From Flectobacillus roseus (GTDB taxonomy: Bacteria; Bacteroidota; Bacteroidia; Cytophagales; Spirosomataceae): a DNA stretch of 64,000 bases. The notes beneath the pieces are model-generated. The model was not told the origin of the DNA. It searched no databases and saw only the letters and a program-made list of their open reading frames with translations. Below, in pieces: positions 36,049 to 45,066 of the stretch. Each line of letters opens with the position of its first letter. The stretch's first letter is position 1. The stretch lies in NCBI RefSeq assembly GCF_030056665.1, contig NZ_JASHIG010000007.1, one strand, 5' to 3'. Position numbers and translations under genes: made by a program.

Positions 36049-36086
36049 GGAGGATAGATTCGAGAGAGTCTATCCTCTCTTTTTTG
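36049..36086 (+). terminator. Rho-independent terminator after mnmA
   Basis: A stem GAGGATAGA (36050-36058) and TCTATCCTC (36069-36077) with a 10-base loop, followed by TCTTTTTTG, about 43 bases after the mnmA stop. Confidence 0.85.
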
Positions 36087-36133
36087 TTGATAGTTTTTAC
36101 TTAAATTTTACTATTTTTGATTTTCTAACCAAA

Positions 36134-36691
36134 ATGATAACTATGAAATACAATCAACAATGGCTCTGTGAAAAGTACAACTACGGAGAGCCAATCAAAT
36201 ATCTATTTTTCTGGGGTCATCAACCTTCCAAAGATGGAAGTCTTTCTAAATCGTGTTTTAGTCAGTGGTGGCAGTCGCCATTTGAGGTCAATAGAGAGAT
36301 TTTTATAACCGCCGAGCATTGGATGATGGTACATAAAGCCAGACTTTTTCAAGATGAATTTACAGCCGAAAAAATCTTAAAAGCTAAAAGCCCCGCAGAA
36401 GCTAAAAAGTTAGGTCGCTCGGTGAAAAACTTTGATGCAAAGATTTGGGATACTCATAAATTTGATATTGTTGTTGAGGGTAATTTTTATAAATTTTCAC
36501 AAGACAGCGCTTTAAAAGAATTTTTATTGACTACTAATAACAGAGTTATCGTGGAGGCCAGCCCTGTAGATGCAATCTGGGGCATTGGCATGGCTTCTGA
36601 CCATCCAGACGTCGAAAATCCAATGGAGTGGGAGGGCGAAAATCTATTGGGATATGCATTGATGGAGGTGAGGGATAGGTTGCAGAGATAA
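36134..36691 (+). CDS. NADAR family protein (YbiA-like)
   Basis: A 185-residue protein of the NADAR/DUF1768 family, whose members hydrolyse N-glycosidic bonds in riboflavin precursors or reverse ADP-ribosyl-guanine modifications. Diagnostic segments are YLFFWGH, FSQWWQSPFEVN, TAEHWMMVHKARLF, the conserved block around KSPAEAKKLGRSVKNFD, and AIWGIGMASDH with WEGENLLG near the C-terminus. The start may be at 36134 or 36143 (MKYNQQWLCEKY). It sits between mnmA and a hydrolase gene with its own short gaps. A role in metabolite repair or ADP-ribose removal is family inference. Confidence 0.88.
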   Translation: MITMKYNQQWLCEKYNYGEPIKYLFFWGHQPSKDGSLSKSCFSQWWQSPFEVNREIFITAEHWMMVHKARLFQDEFTAEKILKAKSPAEAKKLGRSVKNFDAKIWDTHKFDIVVEGNFYKFSQDSALKEFLLTTNNRVIVEASPVDAIWGIGMASDHPDVENPMEWEGENLLGYALMEVRDRLQR

Positions 36692-36720
36692 ACTTAACTT
36701 AAATACTGTTTTACACTCAA

Positions 36721-37713
36721 ATGAACAAGAATAAGCTTTTACTTCTATTTTTATCTCTTTTTCATCATCAATTTCTTCTTGCTCAAACTGCAAAAGACCT
36801 TGGGTTAAAGGAATATTCATTTCAGACAAAGGCTCTGGGAAGGGTAAACTTTTATGTGTCTGATAGCCTGAGCCATCTGAAAAAGCCAGTATTGGTATTT
36901 CTCGATGGCTCAGGAAATGAATCTCTTTTTACGTATCGAAAAGCTCATGATGGTCAAGAAACAAAGTTTTCTGTCATGCCTTTTGATTTTAAAAAGGTCA
37001 GTAAAAGCTTTCATATTTTGCTTATCAGTAAACCGCATACACCTCTTTTTCGTAATCTTTCTATTGATGAAAATACGCCTGAGGACTCTGTTTATCACAA
37101 GTATTTAAGTGCTGAGTGGAGAATTGAAAGTGCTTCGAAGGCATTAAAGATATTGCTCAAAAATTATAAAGTTGATAAACAAAAAATTGTAGTGATGGGG
37201 TATTCTGAAGGCGCGCAAGTGGCTCCAAGGTTAGCTGTCCGCAATCCGAATATTACACATTGTATGGCTTTTGTGGGAGGAGGGTTAAATCAATTGTATG
37301 ATGAAGTTATTCGCTTAAGAATGCAAGCAGAAAGTGGACAGCTTTCACATCAAGTAGCTTCCCAGAAAATAGATAGCCTATTTATGGATTTCCAAAAAAT
37401 ATATGCCAAACCGAATTCAACCAAAGATTTTTGGTTTGGTCATACCTTCAAAAGATGGAGTAGCTTTACAAAGATACCTAATATTGACTTCTATAAACAA
37501 TTGAAAATTCCTATCTATATCGCTCAAGGAACAGCAGATGTCAATACAAGTCCATTGAGTGCTGATTACCTGAGATTGGAGTTTTTTAGACTCGGCAAAA
37601 ATAACCTTACTTTCAAAAGTTACTCAGATTGTGACCATTTCTTTACCAATCAAAATACAGGAGTGAATATTCTTGACGAAGTTGTGGAGGCAGCATTTAA
37701 CTGGTTAAATTAG
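36721..37713 (+). CDS. Secreted alpha/beta hydrolase
   Basis: A 330-residue exported hydrolase (signal peptide MNKNKLLLLFLSLFHHQFLL, then AQ). The nucleophile elbow is VMGYSEGAQVAP (GxSxG with the central Ser), preceded by the strand VLVFLDGSGNES, which would form the oxyanion side. YIAQGTADVNTSP carries the likely acid residue, and SDCDHFF near the end the catalytic His. It resembles peptidase S9/dienelactone hydrolase-type folds. The substrate is unknown. It follows the NADAR gene by 29 bases. Confidence 0.78.
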   Translation: MNKNKLLLLFLSLFHHQFLLAQTAKDLGLKEYSFQTKALGRVNFYVSDSLSHLKKPVLVFLDGSGNESLFTYRKAHDGQETKFSVMPFDFKKVSKSFHILLISKPHTPLFRNLSIDENTPEDSVYHKYLSAEWRIESASKALKILLKNYKVDKQKIVVMGYSEGAQVAPRLAVRNPNITHCMAFVGGGLNQLYDEVIRLRMQAESGQLSHQVASQKIDSLFMDFQKIYAKPNSTKDFWFGHTFKRWSSFTKIPNIDFYKQLKIPIYIAQGTADVNTSPLSADYLRLEFFRLGKNNLTFKSYSDCDHFFTNQNTGVNILDEVVEAAFNWLN

Positions 37714-37813
37714 CTTTCATTGAACCCTTACATGTCTACTAGTACGATTTAACAAGTAAGAGTTCAATTAGAAACCATTTCTAAATCACTAAATTCCCTT
37801 ATAAAATAATTCC

Positions 37814-38845
37814 CTACTTCAATTTCTTAGGTTCAACGCCTTCGAAGGTCATTTTTACATCTTTGATGGTACCGTCTTCATTAAAGTACAAGTGATCAAC
37901 ACATACTACACGATGATCACGGTCGAGATTGGGAATAGGGCGACGGTGATACACAATGTACCAATCATCAGATTTGGGAGTATTGATCACTGAGTGGTGC
38001 CCTGCACCCGTTGCCACCTTCTCATCTGCCATCAAGATGGTAGATTTTTTCTCGAACGGTCCCCAAACAGAATCTGCTACGCCGTAAGCCACTTTGTAGG
38101 TGCCATTCGTCCAGCCTCCTTCTGACCACATCAAATAATATTTGCCTTTACGCATAAACATAATAGGGCCTTCTACATAGCCTTTTGGGGTGATTTCTTT
38201 AACCATTTCACCGTTTTCTAGAGGCATCAAGCCTGAAAAGTCAGGTTTAAGTTTGGCAATATTGCAGTGTCCCCAGCCTCCGTAAATAATATAATATTGT
38301 CCGTCTTTATCTTGAAAAACTGCTTGGTCAATGGGTTGCGCTTTATTGTAAAATTGATTGATAAGAGGTTTACCAAGATAGTCTTTGTAAGGACCTTCGG
38401 GTTTAGAGGCTACGGCAATACCGATTCCGCCCACCTTATCATCTTTGTCTGGATTGTTTGCGCCAAATCCTTTACGCTCAGAACTTTGAATATCATTTGC
38501 CGAAAAGAACAAAAAAAATTGCTTACCTTTTTGTAGTATCGAAGGCGCCCACATCGCCATTTTTGCCCATTTGATAGCAGTGGTGTCTAAGATTCTAGGG
38601 TGTTTTTTCCAATTGACCAAATCTTTAGATGAAAAGGCATCAAAGAAAATTTGGTCTTTGTACTTGGCCGAAAACGTTGGGAAAACCCAATATTCTTTAT
38701 TCAAAATGACCGCTTCTGGATCGGCATACCAACCTTCAAAAATGGGGTTTCCAGAGGTTTTTTTTGGGGATTGGGCAGATACAGTTGAAAGCGTGATAAT
38801 AAATATTAAAAAACAGTAAATAGAAAATTGAGTTATTGATTTCAT
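37814..38845 (-). CDS. Glycoside hydrolase family 43
   Basis: A 343-residue secreted enzyme (signal peptide ending STVSAQ) with a five-bladed propeller. The three conserved acidic sites of GH43 are visible: Asp42 in EGWYADPEAV (base), Asp in AVFQDKDGQYYIIYGGWG (pKa modulator region) and Glu in GYVEGPIMFMRKGKYYLMWS (acid). KKHPRILDTTAIKWAKMAMW and HHSVINTPKSDDWYIVYHRR complete the typical pattern. Family members are mostly alpha-L-arabinofuranosidases or beta-xylosidases, which fits removal of arabinan side chains from pectin. The gene stands alone, convergent with the hydrolase gene. Confidence 0.88.
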   Translation of the reverse strand: MKSITQFSIYCFLIFIITLSTVSAQSPKKTSGNPIFEGWYADPEAVILNKEYWVFPTFSAKYKDQIFFDAFSSKDLVNWKKHPRILDTTAIKWAKMAMWAPSILQKGKQFFLFFSANDIQSSERKGFGANNPDKDDKVGGIGIAVASKPEGPYKDYLGKPLINQFYNKAQPIDQAVFQDKDGQYYIIYGGWGHCNIAKLKPDFSGLMPLENGEMVKEITPKGYVEGPIMFMRKGKYYLMWSEGGWTNGTYKVAYGVADSVWGPFEKKSTILMADEKVATGAGHHSVINTPKSDDWYIVYHRRPIPNLDRDHRVVCVDHLYFNEDGTIKDVKMTFEGVEPKKLK

Positions 38846-38970
38846 AAAATTTGGGTTTGATTATTCCCACAAGTTATGACCAATAAAAATCGAATCCAAA
38901 GAGCTGACATCCTACAGCAGGACATAACCCTGTAGCCCAATCTCTAACCCTGTTGATAATACGTTAATAT

Positions 38971-39222
38971 TTACTTTACAAAAAAAATAGAACGACAAGA
39001 TAAACACCTATAGCTTTTTAGGGGAATGCCTAATACAGTACGAAATATATCATAGATAAGAGGTGTTTGTACCCTTTCTCCATAATTTTGCTGACAGCAA
39101 GGACATTGATTTTTGACAGTAATCCTACTCTTCATTTTGAAATAGTAGAATATACCAATAAGCATAGCCACCTCAAACCCAATGGCTATGGAAAAAGCAT
39201 GGTCTAATATGTTGGATTTCAT
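38971..39222 (-). CDS. Small membrane protein with zinc-ribbon-like cysteines
   Basis: An 83-residue protein with one hydrophobic helix (about 10-27, FSIAIGFEVAMLIGIFYYF) and two Cys pairs, CPCC and CLSC, spaced like a zinc ribbon (residues about 40-43 and 74-77). The family is not known to me. It lies 70 bases downstream of a leftward LytTR gene, so the two probably form an operon. Confidence 0.65.
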   Translation of the reverse strand: MKSNILDHAFSIAIGFEVAMLIGIFYYFKMKSRITVKNQCPCCQQNYGERVQTPLIYDIFRTVLGIPLKSYRCLSCRSIFFVK

Positions 39223-39292
39223 AAACTCTAATTAGTTAAGTATAGTGTGTTAAAGGCTAAATTTATCAAATCAAAATAGTTTAAAATAAGGT

Positions 39293-39691
39293 TTACATAA
39301 GTACTGGACACTTGAGTACAAGGCTAATAAAGTTTTCTTGATAGTGTTTTCCAATGGGTAAAATACACCCATTGCTTAAGGTTACCTCCTGAGTACTAAA
39401 TTCAATAAGGTGTTCAATATTAATTAAATAGGAGCGATGAATGCGAATGATTTTATCGTATCTTAACGAATTTTCTATTTGCTGAATACTTGTTTTTAGT
39501 GTGTATCTTTTTTGATTACTAGTCGTTAATTCGACATAGTTGCCAGAGCTGTTTGCAAAAACTAAATTTCTATACGGCAGTTTGACATATAGATTATTTT
39601 GTTTAACAAAGACATATTCATGCCTATCGTTATCCTTAGGTTCGAGTGTTGGCGAGATCGAATAACTATCACTTTTTTTTAGATAAACCAT
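39293..39691 (-). CDS. Stand-alone LytTR DNA-binding regulator
   Basis: A 132-residue single-domain LytTR protein with a short basic leader. The core has YRNLVFANSSGNYVELTTSN, LKTSIQQIENSLRYDKIIRI, then HRSYLINIEHLIEF (the IHRSYLIN motif) and VTLSNGCILPIG. It is a paralogue of the protein at 13610-13975 with the same plan but clearly different sequence. The downstream small zinc-ribbon-like membrane protein is likely co-transcribed. Confidence 0.88.
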   Translation of the reverse strand: MVYLKKSDSYSISPTLEPKDNDRHEYVFVKQNNLYVKLPYRNLVFANSSGNYVELTTSNQKRYTLKTSIQQIENSLRYDKIIRIHRSYLINIEHLIEFSTQEVTLSNGCILPIGKHYQENFISLVLKCPVLM

Positions 39692-40307
39692 TTAATACAT
39701 AAGTGTTTGAAAGCAACTAATTTGAAAGTAGAAGCTTAAAACAATTCTATTCATTTTAATTGCCTAAGGTGAATGTTTAATAATGTCAAAAACAAGGTTT
39801 TAAAATATTCTAAAAACGGACAATTTAATAAGTACCTAGGCGAGATGTACAGTGATAAAATGATGTTGTGGTTTTCTTTTCAAGAAATAAATTCTATGAG
39901 AAGGTAATGGCGATACCTACAATAGATTTTATCCTAGCAATTTGCAAGAAGAAGAAATTTGACTAATTAAAATTGTGGCAAGAAAAGTTGATTGGAATTC
40001 AAATGATGTAGCTGTTGAAAAATAATAAAATGTCACAGGTTTTAAATTTTATGGCGAAAATTCTTCAGTTATCTTTTGAATTCTTTACAAATCTCGTCAA
40101 ACTGATGCCTGAAAGCAATATCTTATTGGATATAAATTTATACTTAAAGATAATTAGAAGCAAATGATTTTTGTTACTTAGTCAAGAAATTATGTATTTT
40201 CTTTAAATACTTATAATTAGGTATTGGAAGGAAAATAATTTAGCAATTTTCGGGTAGGATGACCAAAGATTATTCATAAAATTTGCTTTATAAAACCAAC
40301 AACTTAC
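39692..40307. other. Long AT-rich intergenic region upstream of the AlkB-like gene
   Basis: A gap of 616 bases. The only frame of note is a 45-codon stretch at 40030-40167 (MSQVLNFMAKILQLSF...), hydrophobic at its N-terminus, without a recognisable start signal or family; I do not call it a gene. Several short interrupted frames (39848-39960) could be a decayed gene. Nothing else stands out. Confidence 0.35.
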
Positions 40308-40928
40308 ATGAGTCTTTTTTTATATAATGAGTCTGATTCTCAGTACAATTGGCTTCCTCAAGATGGGGTGGTCAACTATTATGGTAAACTTTTTTCGGAG
40401 GAGGAATCTAATACCTTTTTCGAAGAGCTCTGGCATAACATTGATTGGAGAAATGATGAAGCAATGATGTTTGGTAAAAAGATTATTACCAAACGAAAAG
40501 TAGCATGGTATGGTGATAGTCCTTTTCGATATACGTACTCAAAAGTTACCAAAGAAGCGCTGCCTTGGACTCCTGAATTATTGACGCTCAAAAATAGAAT
40601 CGAAACGGCAACGGGTGAAACATTTAATTCATGTTTGCTCAACCTCTATCATTCTGGCGACGAAGGTATGGCATGGCATAGCGATGATGAAATCGATTTG
40701 AAAAGAAATGGTGCTATTGGCTCAATTACTTTTGGCGCTGAACGAAAATTTGCTTTCAAACATAAGCATATCGACCAGAAAGTGGAAATGTTATTAGAAC
40801 ATGGAAGTGTACTGGTGATGAAAGATACTACTCAAACGTTTTGGCTGCACCGATTGCCACCTACTAAAAAAGTAAAAAAGCCAAGAATTAATCTCACCTT
40901 TAGAACCATCGAAAATCAGCAATTTTAG
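40308..40928 (+). CDS. AlkB-like 2-oxoglutarate/Fe(II)-dependent dioxygenase
   Basis: A 206-residue enzyme of the AlkB family, which removes alkyl lesions from DNA or RNA by oxidative demethylation. The iron ligands are His124 and Asp126 (GMAWHSDDEIDLKRNG) and His181 (FWLHRLPPTKK). The 2-oxoglutarate-binding Arg pair is in PRINLTFR, the RxNxTFR signature. GAIGSITFGAERKFAFKHK is the strand before the ligand region. An N-terminal WYGDSPFRYTYSK fits the nucleotide-recognition lid. Its stop overlaps the end of the convergent membrane protein gene by 4 bases. Confidence 0.94.
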   Translation: MSLFLYNESDSQYNWLPQDGVVNYYGKLFSEEESNTFFEELWHNIDWRNDEAMMFGKKIITKRKVAWYGDSPFRYTYSKVTKEALPWTPELLTLKNRIETATGETFNSCLLNLYHSGDEGMAWHSDDEIDLKRNGAIGSITFGAERKFAFKHKHIDQKVEMLLEHGSVLVMKDTTQTFWLHRLPPTKKVKKPRINLTFRTIENQQF

Positions 40929-41662
40929 GTTAAAGCGGGTTGTATTTTTCGTTCATAATACCAAACAATTTTGTCCAAAAGTACATCGCCTCCACCATAA
41001 AAAAATACCGCTCCCAATGGAGGGTTGGCAGTGGCTAATCCTCCGTAGGTAATGGGGCGCCAAATACAGCAGTTGTAATAGGTACCGATGAGTTCGGTCG
41101 TAAAAACTGCTATCCCAATGAAAAAATACACATTTTGCCATCTTTTTCGTCTGACTAATACAAAAAATAATAGCCCAAATAACAATGAAAAATGGTCGTT
41201 CCAATAATATCCAACGAGTAAAAATACGACTGCATAAAAGACTATGAAAATAGGTCTTAACACTTTGTCATGTCGTGCTGCCCATTGGGTGTGTGCGAAG
41301 ATATAACCCGTGGCATATACGATACTATGACCAAATGGGACATAGAATGGCACATAAGGTGTACGATAATCATACATTCCTGCACCATTACAGAAAATTA
41401 ACTCGCCTAAATATGACAAAAAAATCATCACGAAAAGCAATTTTCGCAAATGCGCATCGCTGTGATGAAATAGTAAACCAAAATATGAAAGCGTCAGTAC
41501 ATCAGCGAGATACCTGCCGTCAAAAATGTTTTGGGCAAACCACGGAGAATCAACAAAAAGTAAGATTGTAATAAAAGGAAAAAAGCCCCAAGCCAGCATC
41601 AATAGTGCCTTGAAGTTTTGAGTAGTATGATTAAAAATGGGAAAGGAAAGAATATATTTCAT
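40925..41662 (-). CDS. Multi-pass membrane protein of unknown function
   Basis: A 245-residue integral membrane protein with about seven helices (LLMLAWGFFPFITILLFVD, LLFVMIFLSYLGELIF, PIFIVFYAVVFLLVGYY, LLFGLLFFVLV). Conserved-looking polar positions are YVPFYVPFGHSIVYATGY and the C-terminal NPPLGAVFFYGGGDVLLDK. I chose the ATG at 41662 (MKYILSFPIF), five residues inside the longest frame. I do not recognise a named family. It is convergent with, and overlaps by 4 bases, the AlkB-like gene. Confidence 0.72.
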   Translation of the reverse strand: MKYILSFPIFNHTTQNFKALLMLAWGFFPFITILLFVDSPWFAQNIFDGRYLADVLTLSYFGLLFHHSDAHLRKLLFVMIFLSYLGELIFCNGAGMYDYRTPYVPFYVPFGHSIVYATGYIFAHTQWAARHDKVLRPIFIVFYAVVFLLVGYYWNDHFSLLFGLLFFVLVRRKRWQNVYFFIGIAVFTTELIGTYYNCCIWRPITYGGLATANPPLGAVFFYGGGDVLLDKIVWYYERKIQPALT

Positions 41663-41700
41663 CGAAAGTAATATCAAATTTATTTGATTATAAATTTAGC

Positions 41701-41720
41701 ATTTTAGGCAAGGACAACTC
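41701..41720 (-). repeat. Solitary copy of an IS3-family element end
   Basis: ATTTTAGGCAAGGACAACTC is the exact 20-bp reverse complement of 63405-63424, the left end of the IS3-type element at the window edge. No transposase sequence accompanies it here, so it is either a remnant or a shared target sequence. Confidence 0.5.
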
Positions 41721-41832
41721 CCCACTATTACTTAAATAATCTTACAGAATTAAGTTGGATTAATTGTGAGATAAAACATTAGTAATCAAAAAATACACTC
41801 AAAACTCATCACTCATAATTCAGCACTACTAC

Positions 41833-42315
41833 CTATCTCCATTTAAAAGACTTATTGTCGATAGCTCGCATAGTACACAAAATACCATCCAAATGGTCGT
41901 ATTCATGTTGGAGAAGTTCTGATAAATCATTTTGCATATCCCAAATTTGCTCTTGCCAATTTTCATCCAAATAACGAATAGTTAGGCTTTTATGTCGCTT
42001 TACTTTGACCAAAAGACGAGGAAAGCTCATACAATCATCCCATAGCTCAAATTGTTCTTCGCTGAGATTTTCTAAAACTGGATTAATGAACACCACAGGT
42101 TTATCGGTATTCATATAAATAACTCTCCTCATAATGCCCAACTGAGGTGCTGCAATTGCTCTCCCAAAATTGTACTTTTCCCGTATTTCCTGCATAACAT
42201 TATGTAAGTCGGCGACCCATTCTTTCACTAATGGTAGTTCTTCTTTGGTCACTTCTTGACAAATCTCATAGAGTCGAGGGTCGCCCAAGACTAGCAAATC
42301 ATCTAAGGTTTTCAT
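41833..42315 (-). CDS. def: Peptide deformylase
   Basis: A 160-residue metalloenzyme that removes the N-formyl group from new polypeptides. The three family motifs are present in variant form: GRAIAAPQLG (usual GxGxAAPQ), DDCMSFP (usual EGCLS) with the metal Cys, and QHEYDHLDG (HExDH) with the two metal His and catalytic Glu. The changes in motifs 1 and 2 suggest it may be a divergent paralogue rather than the only deformylase. It is divergent from the aminotransferase gene, with about 70 bases between. Confidence 0.9.
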   Translation of the reverse strand: MKTLDDLLVLGDPRLYEICQEVTKEELPLVKEWVADLHNVMQEIREKYNFGRAIAAPQLGIMRRVIYMNTDKPVVFINPVLENLSEEQFELWDDCMSFPRLLVKVKRHKSLTIRYLDENWQEQIWDMQNDLSELLQHEYDHLDGILCTMRAIDNKSFKWR

Positions 42316-42386
42316 TTTTGAATCAATTATTTATGCAAAATCTGGAATATCTATTTAAAAAAAGTAGTTTAAATTTACAGAAGAAT

Positions 42387-42968
42387 ATGAGAATTTTAGA
42401 AACTATACAGATACAAAATGGTGAGATATTACAAATATCTTATCATCAAGCACGTATGAACGCCGCCCGAAAGCAACTTTGGCAGTGTGATAACGTCATA
42501 GATTTAGCTTCAACGTTGGTTGTTCCAGTTGAACATCAGAATGGCATTGTGCGTTGTAGAGTAGTGTACCAACAAGAAATCGAGGAAATACAATTTATTC
42601 CCTACCAATGGAAAAATATTCGAAGTATTAAAGTGGTTGAAGCGCCACCGATTGACTATGCTATCAAATGGTTGGAAAGAGATGCTTTTACACAATTACT
42701 TCAAGAAAACCCAGAGGTAGATGAGTTGATTATTACTCAAAATGGTTGGGTTTCAGATGCCACTATTGCGAACTTGGCATTTTGGGATGGAAAACAGTGG
42801 TTGACGCCCAACACGCCACTATTGAAAGGTACAAAACGACAATATTTGTTGGATACGAATCAAATCGCTGAAAAAGCTATCAAAGTAGAAGACCTGAAGC
42901 ATTTTGAGAAAGTCTGTTTAATCAATACTTTCAGAGATTTGTCGCATGAGGATGCCATCAGTCTTTAA
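42387..42968 (+). CDS. Class IV PLP-dependent aminotransferase (PabC-like)
   Basis: A 193-residue PLP enzyme when started at the ATG at 42387 (MRILETIQIQNG); earlier in-frame starts at 42231 and 42333 would overlap the divergent deformylase gene or add unlikely residues. Fold-type IV features are YHQARMNAARKQLWQ, the lysine region PIDYAIKWLERDAF, ELIITQNGWVSDATIANLAF and TPNTPLLKGTKRQYLLD. Shorter than full-length branched-chain aminotransferases and like the 'aminotransferase class IV' proteins related to aminodeoxychorismate lyase, which makes 4-aminobenzoate for folate. Substrate is not certain. Confidence 0.85.
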   Translation: MRILETIQIQNGEILQISYHQARMNAARKQLWQCDNVIDLASTLVVPVEHQNGIVRCRVVYQQEIEEIQFIPYQWKNIRSIKVVEAPPIDYAIKWLERDAFTQLLQENPEVDELIITQNGWVSDATIANLAFWDGKQWLTPNTPLLKGTKRQYLLDTNQIAEKAIKVEDLKHFEKVCLINTFRDLSHEDAISL

Positions 42969-43025
42969 GGTTTGAAAAAACACCATTCATTCAATTACTC
43001 AATCATAATTCACTCAATAATTGCC

Positions 43026-44462
43026 GTGGCAGAAGAACAAAAAACACCTTCGTTTTTATTAAGACAAAAATTTCCCTTTGAACCAACCGTTGGACAGGTT
43101 GAACTTTTTCAGAAAATGGAAAAGTTTATCCTCAATACCGACGATTTTGGCCCATTGTGTTTTTTGTTAAAAGGATATGCTGGTACAGGAAAGACCACGG
43201 TAATTTCCACCATAATCAAAGTATTGCCCAAGTTTGGTTATAAGTCGGTGCTGCTGGCACCGACAGGTCGTGCGGCAAAAGTAATGTCGAATTATTCAAA
43301 AAAAACGGCCTTGACGATTCATAAAAAAATCTATCGACAAGTAGCCAACCAATATACAGGGAGCCTCGAGTTTCAGCGTCAAAATAACTATGCCACCAAT
43401 ACCATTTTTATCATTGATGAATCGTCCATGATTTCGGACGATGCTGAGTTTGGTACGGCAGGCTTACTTACCGATTTGATGGAATATGTGTTTACGCATC
43501 CTGAGTTAGACTACAATGGGAACAAAATCATATTTGTAGGTGATACAGCACAGTTGCCTCCCGTAGGAAAATTCATGTCGCCTGCGCTTGAAAAAGTTTA
43601 TATGGAAGGGCAGTTTCATTTGGGTGTTTTGGAGCAAGAACTTACCGAAGTAATGCGTCAGGATGCCGAATCTGGGATTTTGTATAATGCCACCCAACTC
43701 CGAAGTACTCTGAGTACGAATAAGCCCAAAATCTCTTTTGTGACTAAAGGATATCGAGATTTTTATAAAATGACTGGCGAAAAGCTGGAGGATGGGCTTA
43801 ACTATGCTTACCGAAAATTTGGGAGAGAAAATACGATTATCCTGACACGCTCGAACAAGACTGCTGTTCTTTATAACCGCTATATTCGCCAACAAATCTT
43901 TGCTTTGGATGATGAGCTTTCGGTTGGAGATTTGTTGATGATTGTACGAAATAATTATCATTGGTTGGGGGATGACTCTCCAGCGGGTTTTTTGGCTAAC
44001 GGTGATTTTGTGGAGGTTATGAAAATTCGGGGTGTGGAAGAAATGCACGGCTTCCGTTTTGCAACCTTATATCTTCGTTTGCTCGATTATGAAGACCATC
44101 CCGAAATCGAAGCAAAAGTGCTTTTGAGTACCTTATATTCCAATAACCCCTCTCTGAATAAAGACGAAAGTAAGGCACTGTATGACTCGGTAGCCTTGGA
44201 TTATGAGCATATTACAAACAAAAAAGATCGTATTGCCGAAATTCGTAAAGACCCTTATCTCAATGCGCTGCAAGTAAAGTTTGCCTATGCGCTCACTTGC
44301 CACAAATCGCAAGGTGGGCAGTGGAATGCCGTGTTTGTAGAACAAGGCTATTTGACTGATGAACAAATCAATGAGGATTTTGTTCGTTGGCTTTATACAG
44401 GTATTACGCGTGCTACTCACGAGGTGTTTTTAGTCAATTTTCATAATGAGTTTTTTGATTAG
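43026..44462 (+). CDS. RecD/Dda-like superfamily 1 DNA helicase
   Basis: A protein of about 478 residues. No ATG lies near the start; GTG at 43026 (VAEEQKTPSFLL) is my choice, with TTG at 42972 as an 18-residue longer alternative. Helicase motifs are clear: Walker A LKGYAGTGKTTVIS near residue 50, motif Ia APTGRAAKVMS, Walker B FIIDESSMIS, motif III FVGDTAQLPPVGK, and C-terminal YALTCHKSQGGQW and LYTGITRATHEVFL (UvrD_C_2-like motifs V-VI). Such AAA-type RecD-like helicases are common in Bacteroidota and act in DNA repair or replication restart. It follows the aminotransferase gene closely. Confidence 0.88.
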   Translation: MAEEQKTPSFLLRQKFPFEPTVGQVELFQKMEKFILNTDDFGPLCFLLKGYAGTGKTTVISTIIKVLPKFGYKSVLLAPTGRAAKVMSNYSKKTALTIHKKIYRQVANQYTGSLEFQRQNNYATNTIFIIDESSMISDDAEFGTAGLLTDLMEYVFTHPELDYNGNKIIFVGDTAQLPPVGKFMSPALEKVYMEGQFHLGVLEQELTEVMRQDAESGILYNATQLRSTLSTNKPKISFVTKGYRDFYKMTGEKLEDGLNYAYRKFGRENTIILTRSNKTAVLYNRYIRQQIFALDDELSVGDLLMIVRNNYHWLGDDSPAGFLANGDFVEVMKIRGVEEMHGFRFATLYLRLLDYEDHPEIEAKVLLSTLYSNNPSLNKDESKALYDSVALDYEHITNKKDRIAEIRKDPYLNALQVKFAYALTCHKSQGGQWNAVFVEQGYLTDEQINEDFVRWLYTGITRATHEVFLVNFHNEFFD

Positions 44463-44565
44463 TAATGTGATCTTCGTCTCAAAAAATTGATAAATGATAA
44501 GAGGTTTTGAAAAAATCAAAATCTAAAAGGCTGAGTTTTTCGTATTTTTCCAAAACGAGAAACTT

Positions 44566-45066
44566 ATGAAATACATACTTGCCTTTACTTTGTTTTTAAT
44601 GAAAACCAATTTTGTGCCGAATGCCACGGTTGAGAAAGTTGATTTACGACGCTATTGCGGTGTCTGGTATTCACTGTATTCTTTACCCACCATGTTTGAC
44701 CGTAATACCCGAGAAACCACTGGGTATTATACACTCAATACGAAGGGCTACTTCGATGTAGTAACCACTTATAAAAAAGGGAATGATGAAGAAGTTCACT
44801 CCGTAAAATCCAAAGTTTTTCCAGTGGCTAATACCAATAACGCTAAACTCGAAGCCCAATTTTTATGGCCATACCGAGTGGACTATTGGATTATCGAACT
44901 TCCCGAAGATTATTCTTATGTGGTGGTGGGACATCCTGAGTATAAATTTTTGTTTATCATGAGTCGTAAAAAGAATATGCCTCAAAAACAGTTAGATGAC
45001 ATTATTGCGAGATGTAAAGCAAAAGGCTATCCTGTCGACAAATTGAGTTCACAGAAACACGATTAG
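44566..45066 (+). CDS. Lipocalin family protein (Blc-like)
   Basis: A 166-residue lipocalin with a weak signal-like N-terminus (MKYILAFTLFLMKTNFVPN). The first lipocalin motif is RRYCGVWYSLYSLP (GxWY), followed by a second motif region around SVKSKVFPVANTNNAKLEAQFLWPY and a third YSYVVVGHPEYKFLFIMSRK, the same order as outer-membrane Blc. No lipobox Cys is seen, so it may be soluble in the periplasm. Likely binds a lipid or lysophospholipid. Confidence 0.85.
   Translation: MKYILAFTLFLMKTNFVPNATVEKVDLRRYCGVWYSLYSLPTMFDRNTRETTGYYTLNTKGYFDVVTTYKKGNDEEVHSVKSKVFPVANTNNAKLEAQFLWPYRVDYWIIELPEDYSYVVVGHPEYKFLFIMSRKKNMPQKQLDDIIARCKAKGYPVDKLSSQKHD

Noticed and set aside
40030..40167. 45-codon frame with a hydrophobic N-terminus
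   Set aside because: No recognisable family, no nearby promoter or ribosome-binding signal, and in very AT-rich DNA where such frames arise by chance.
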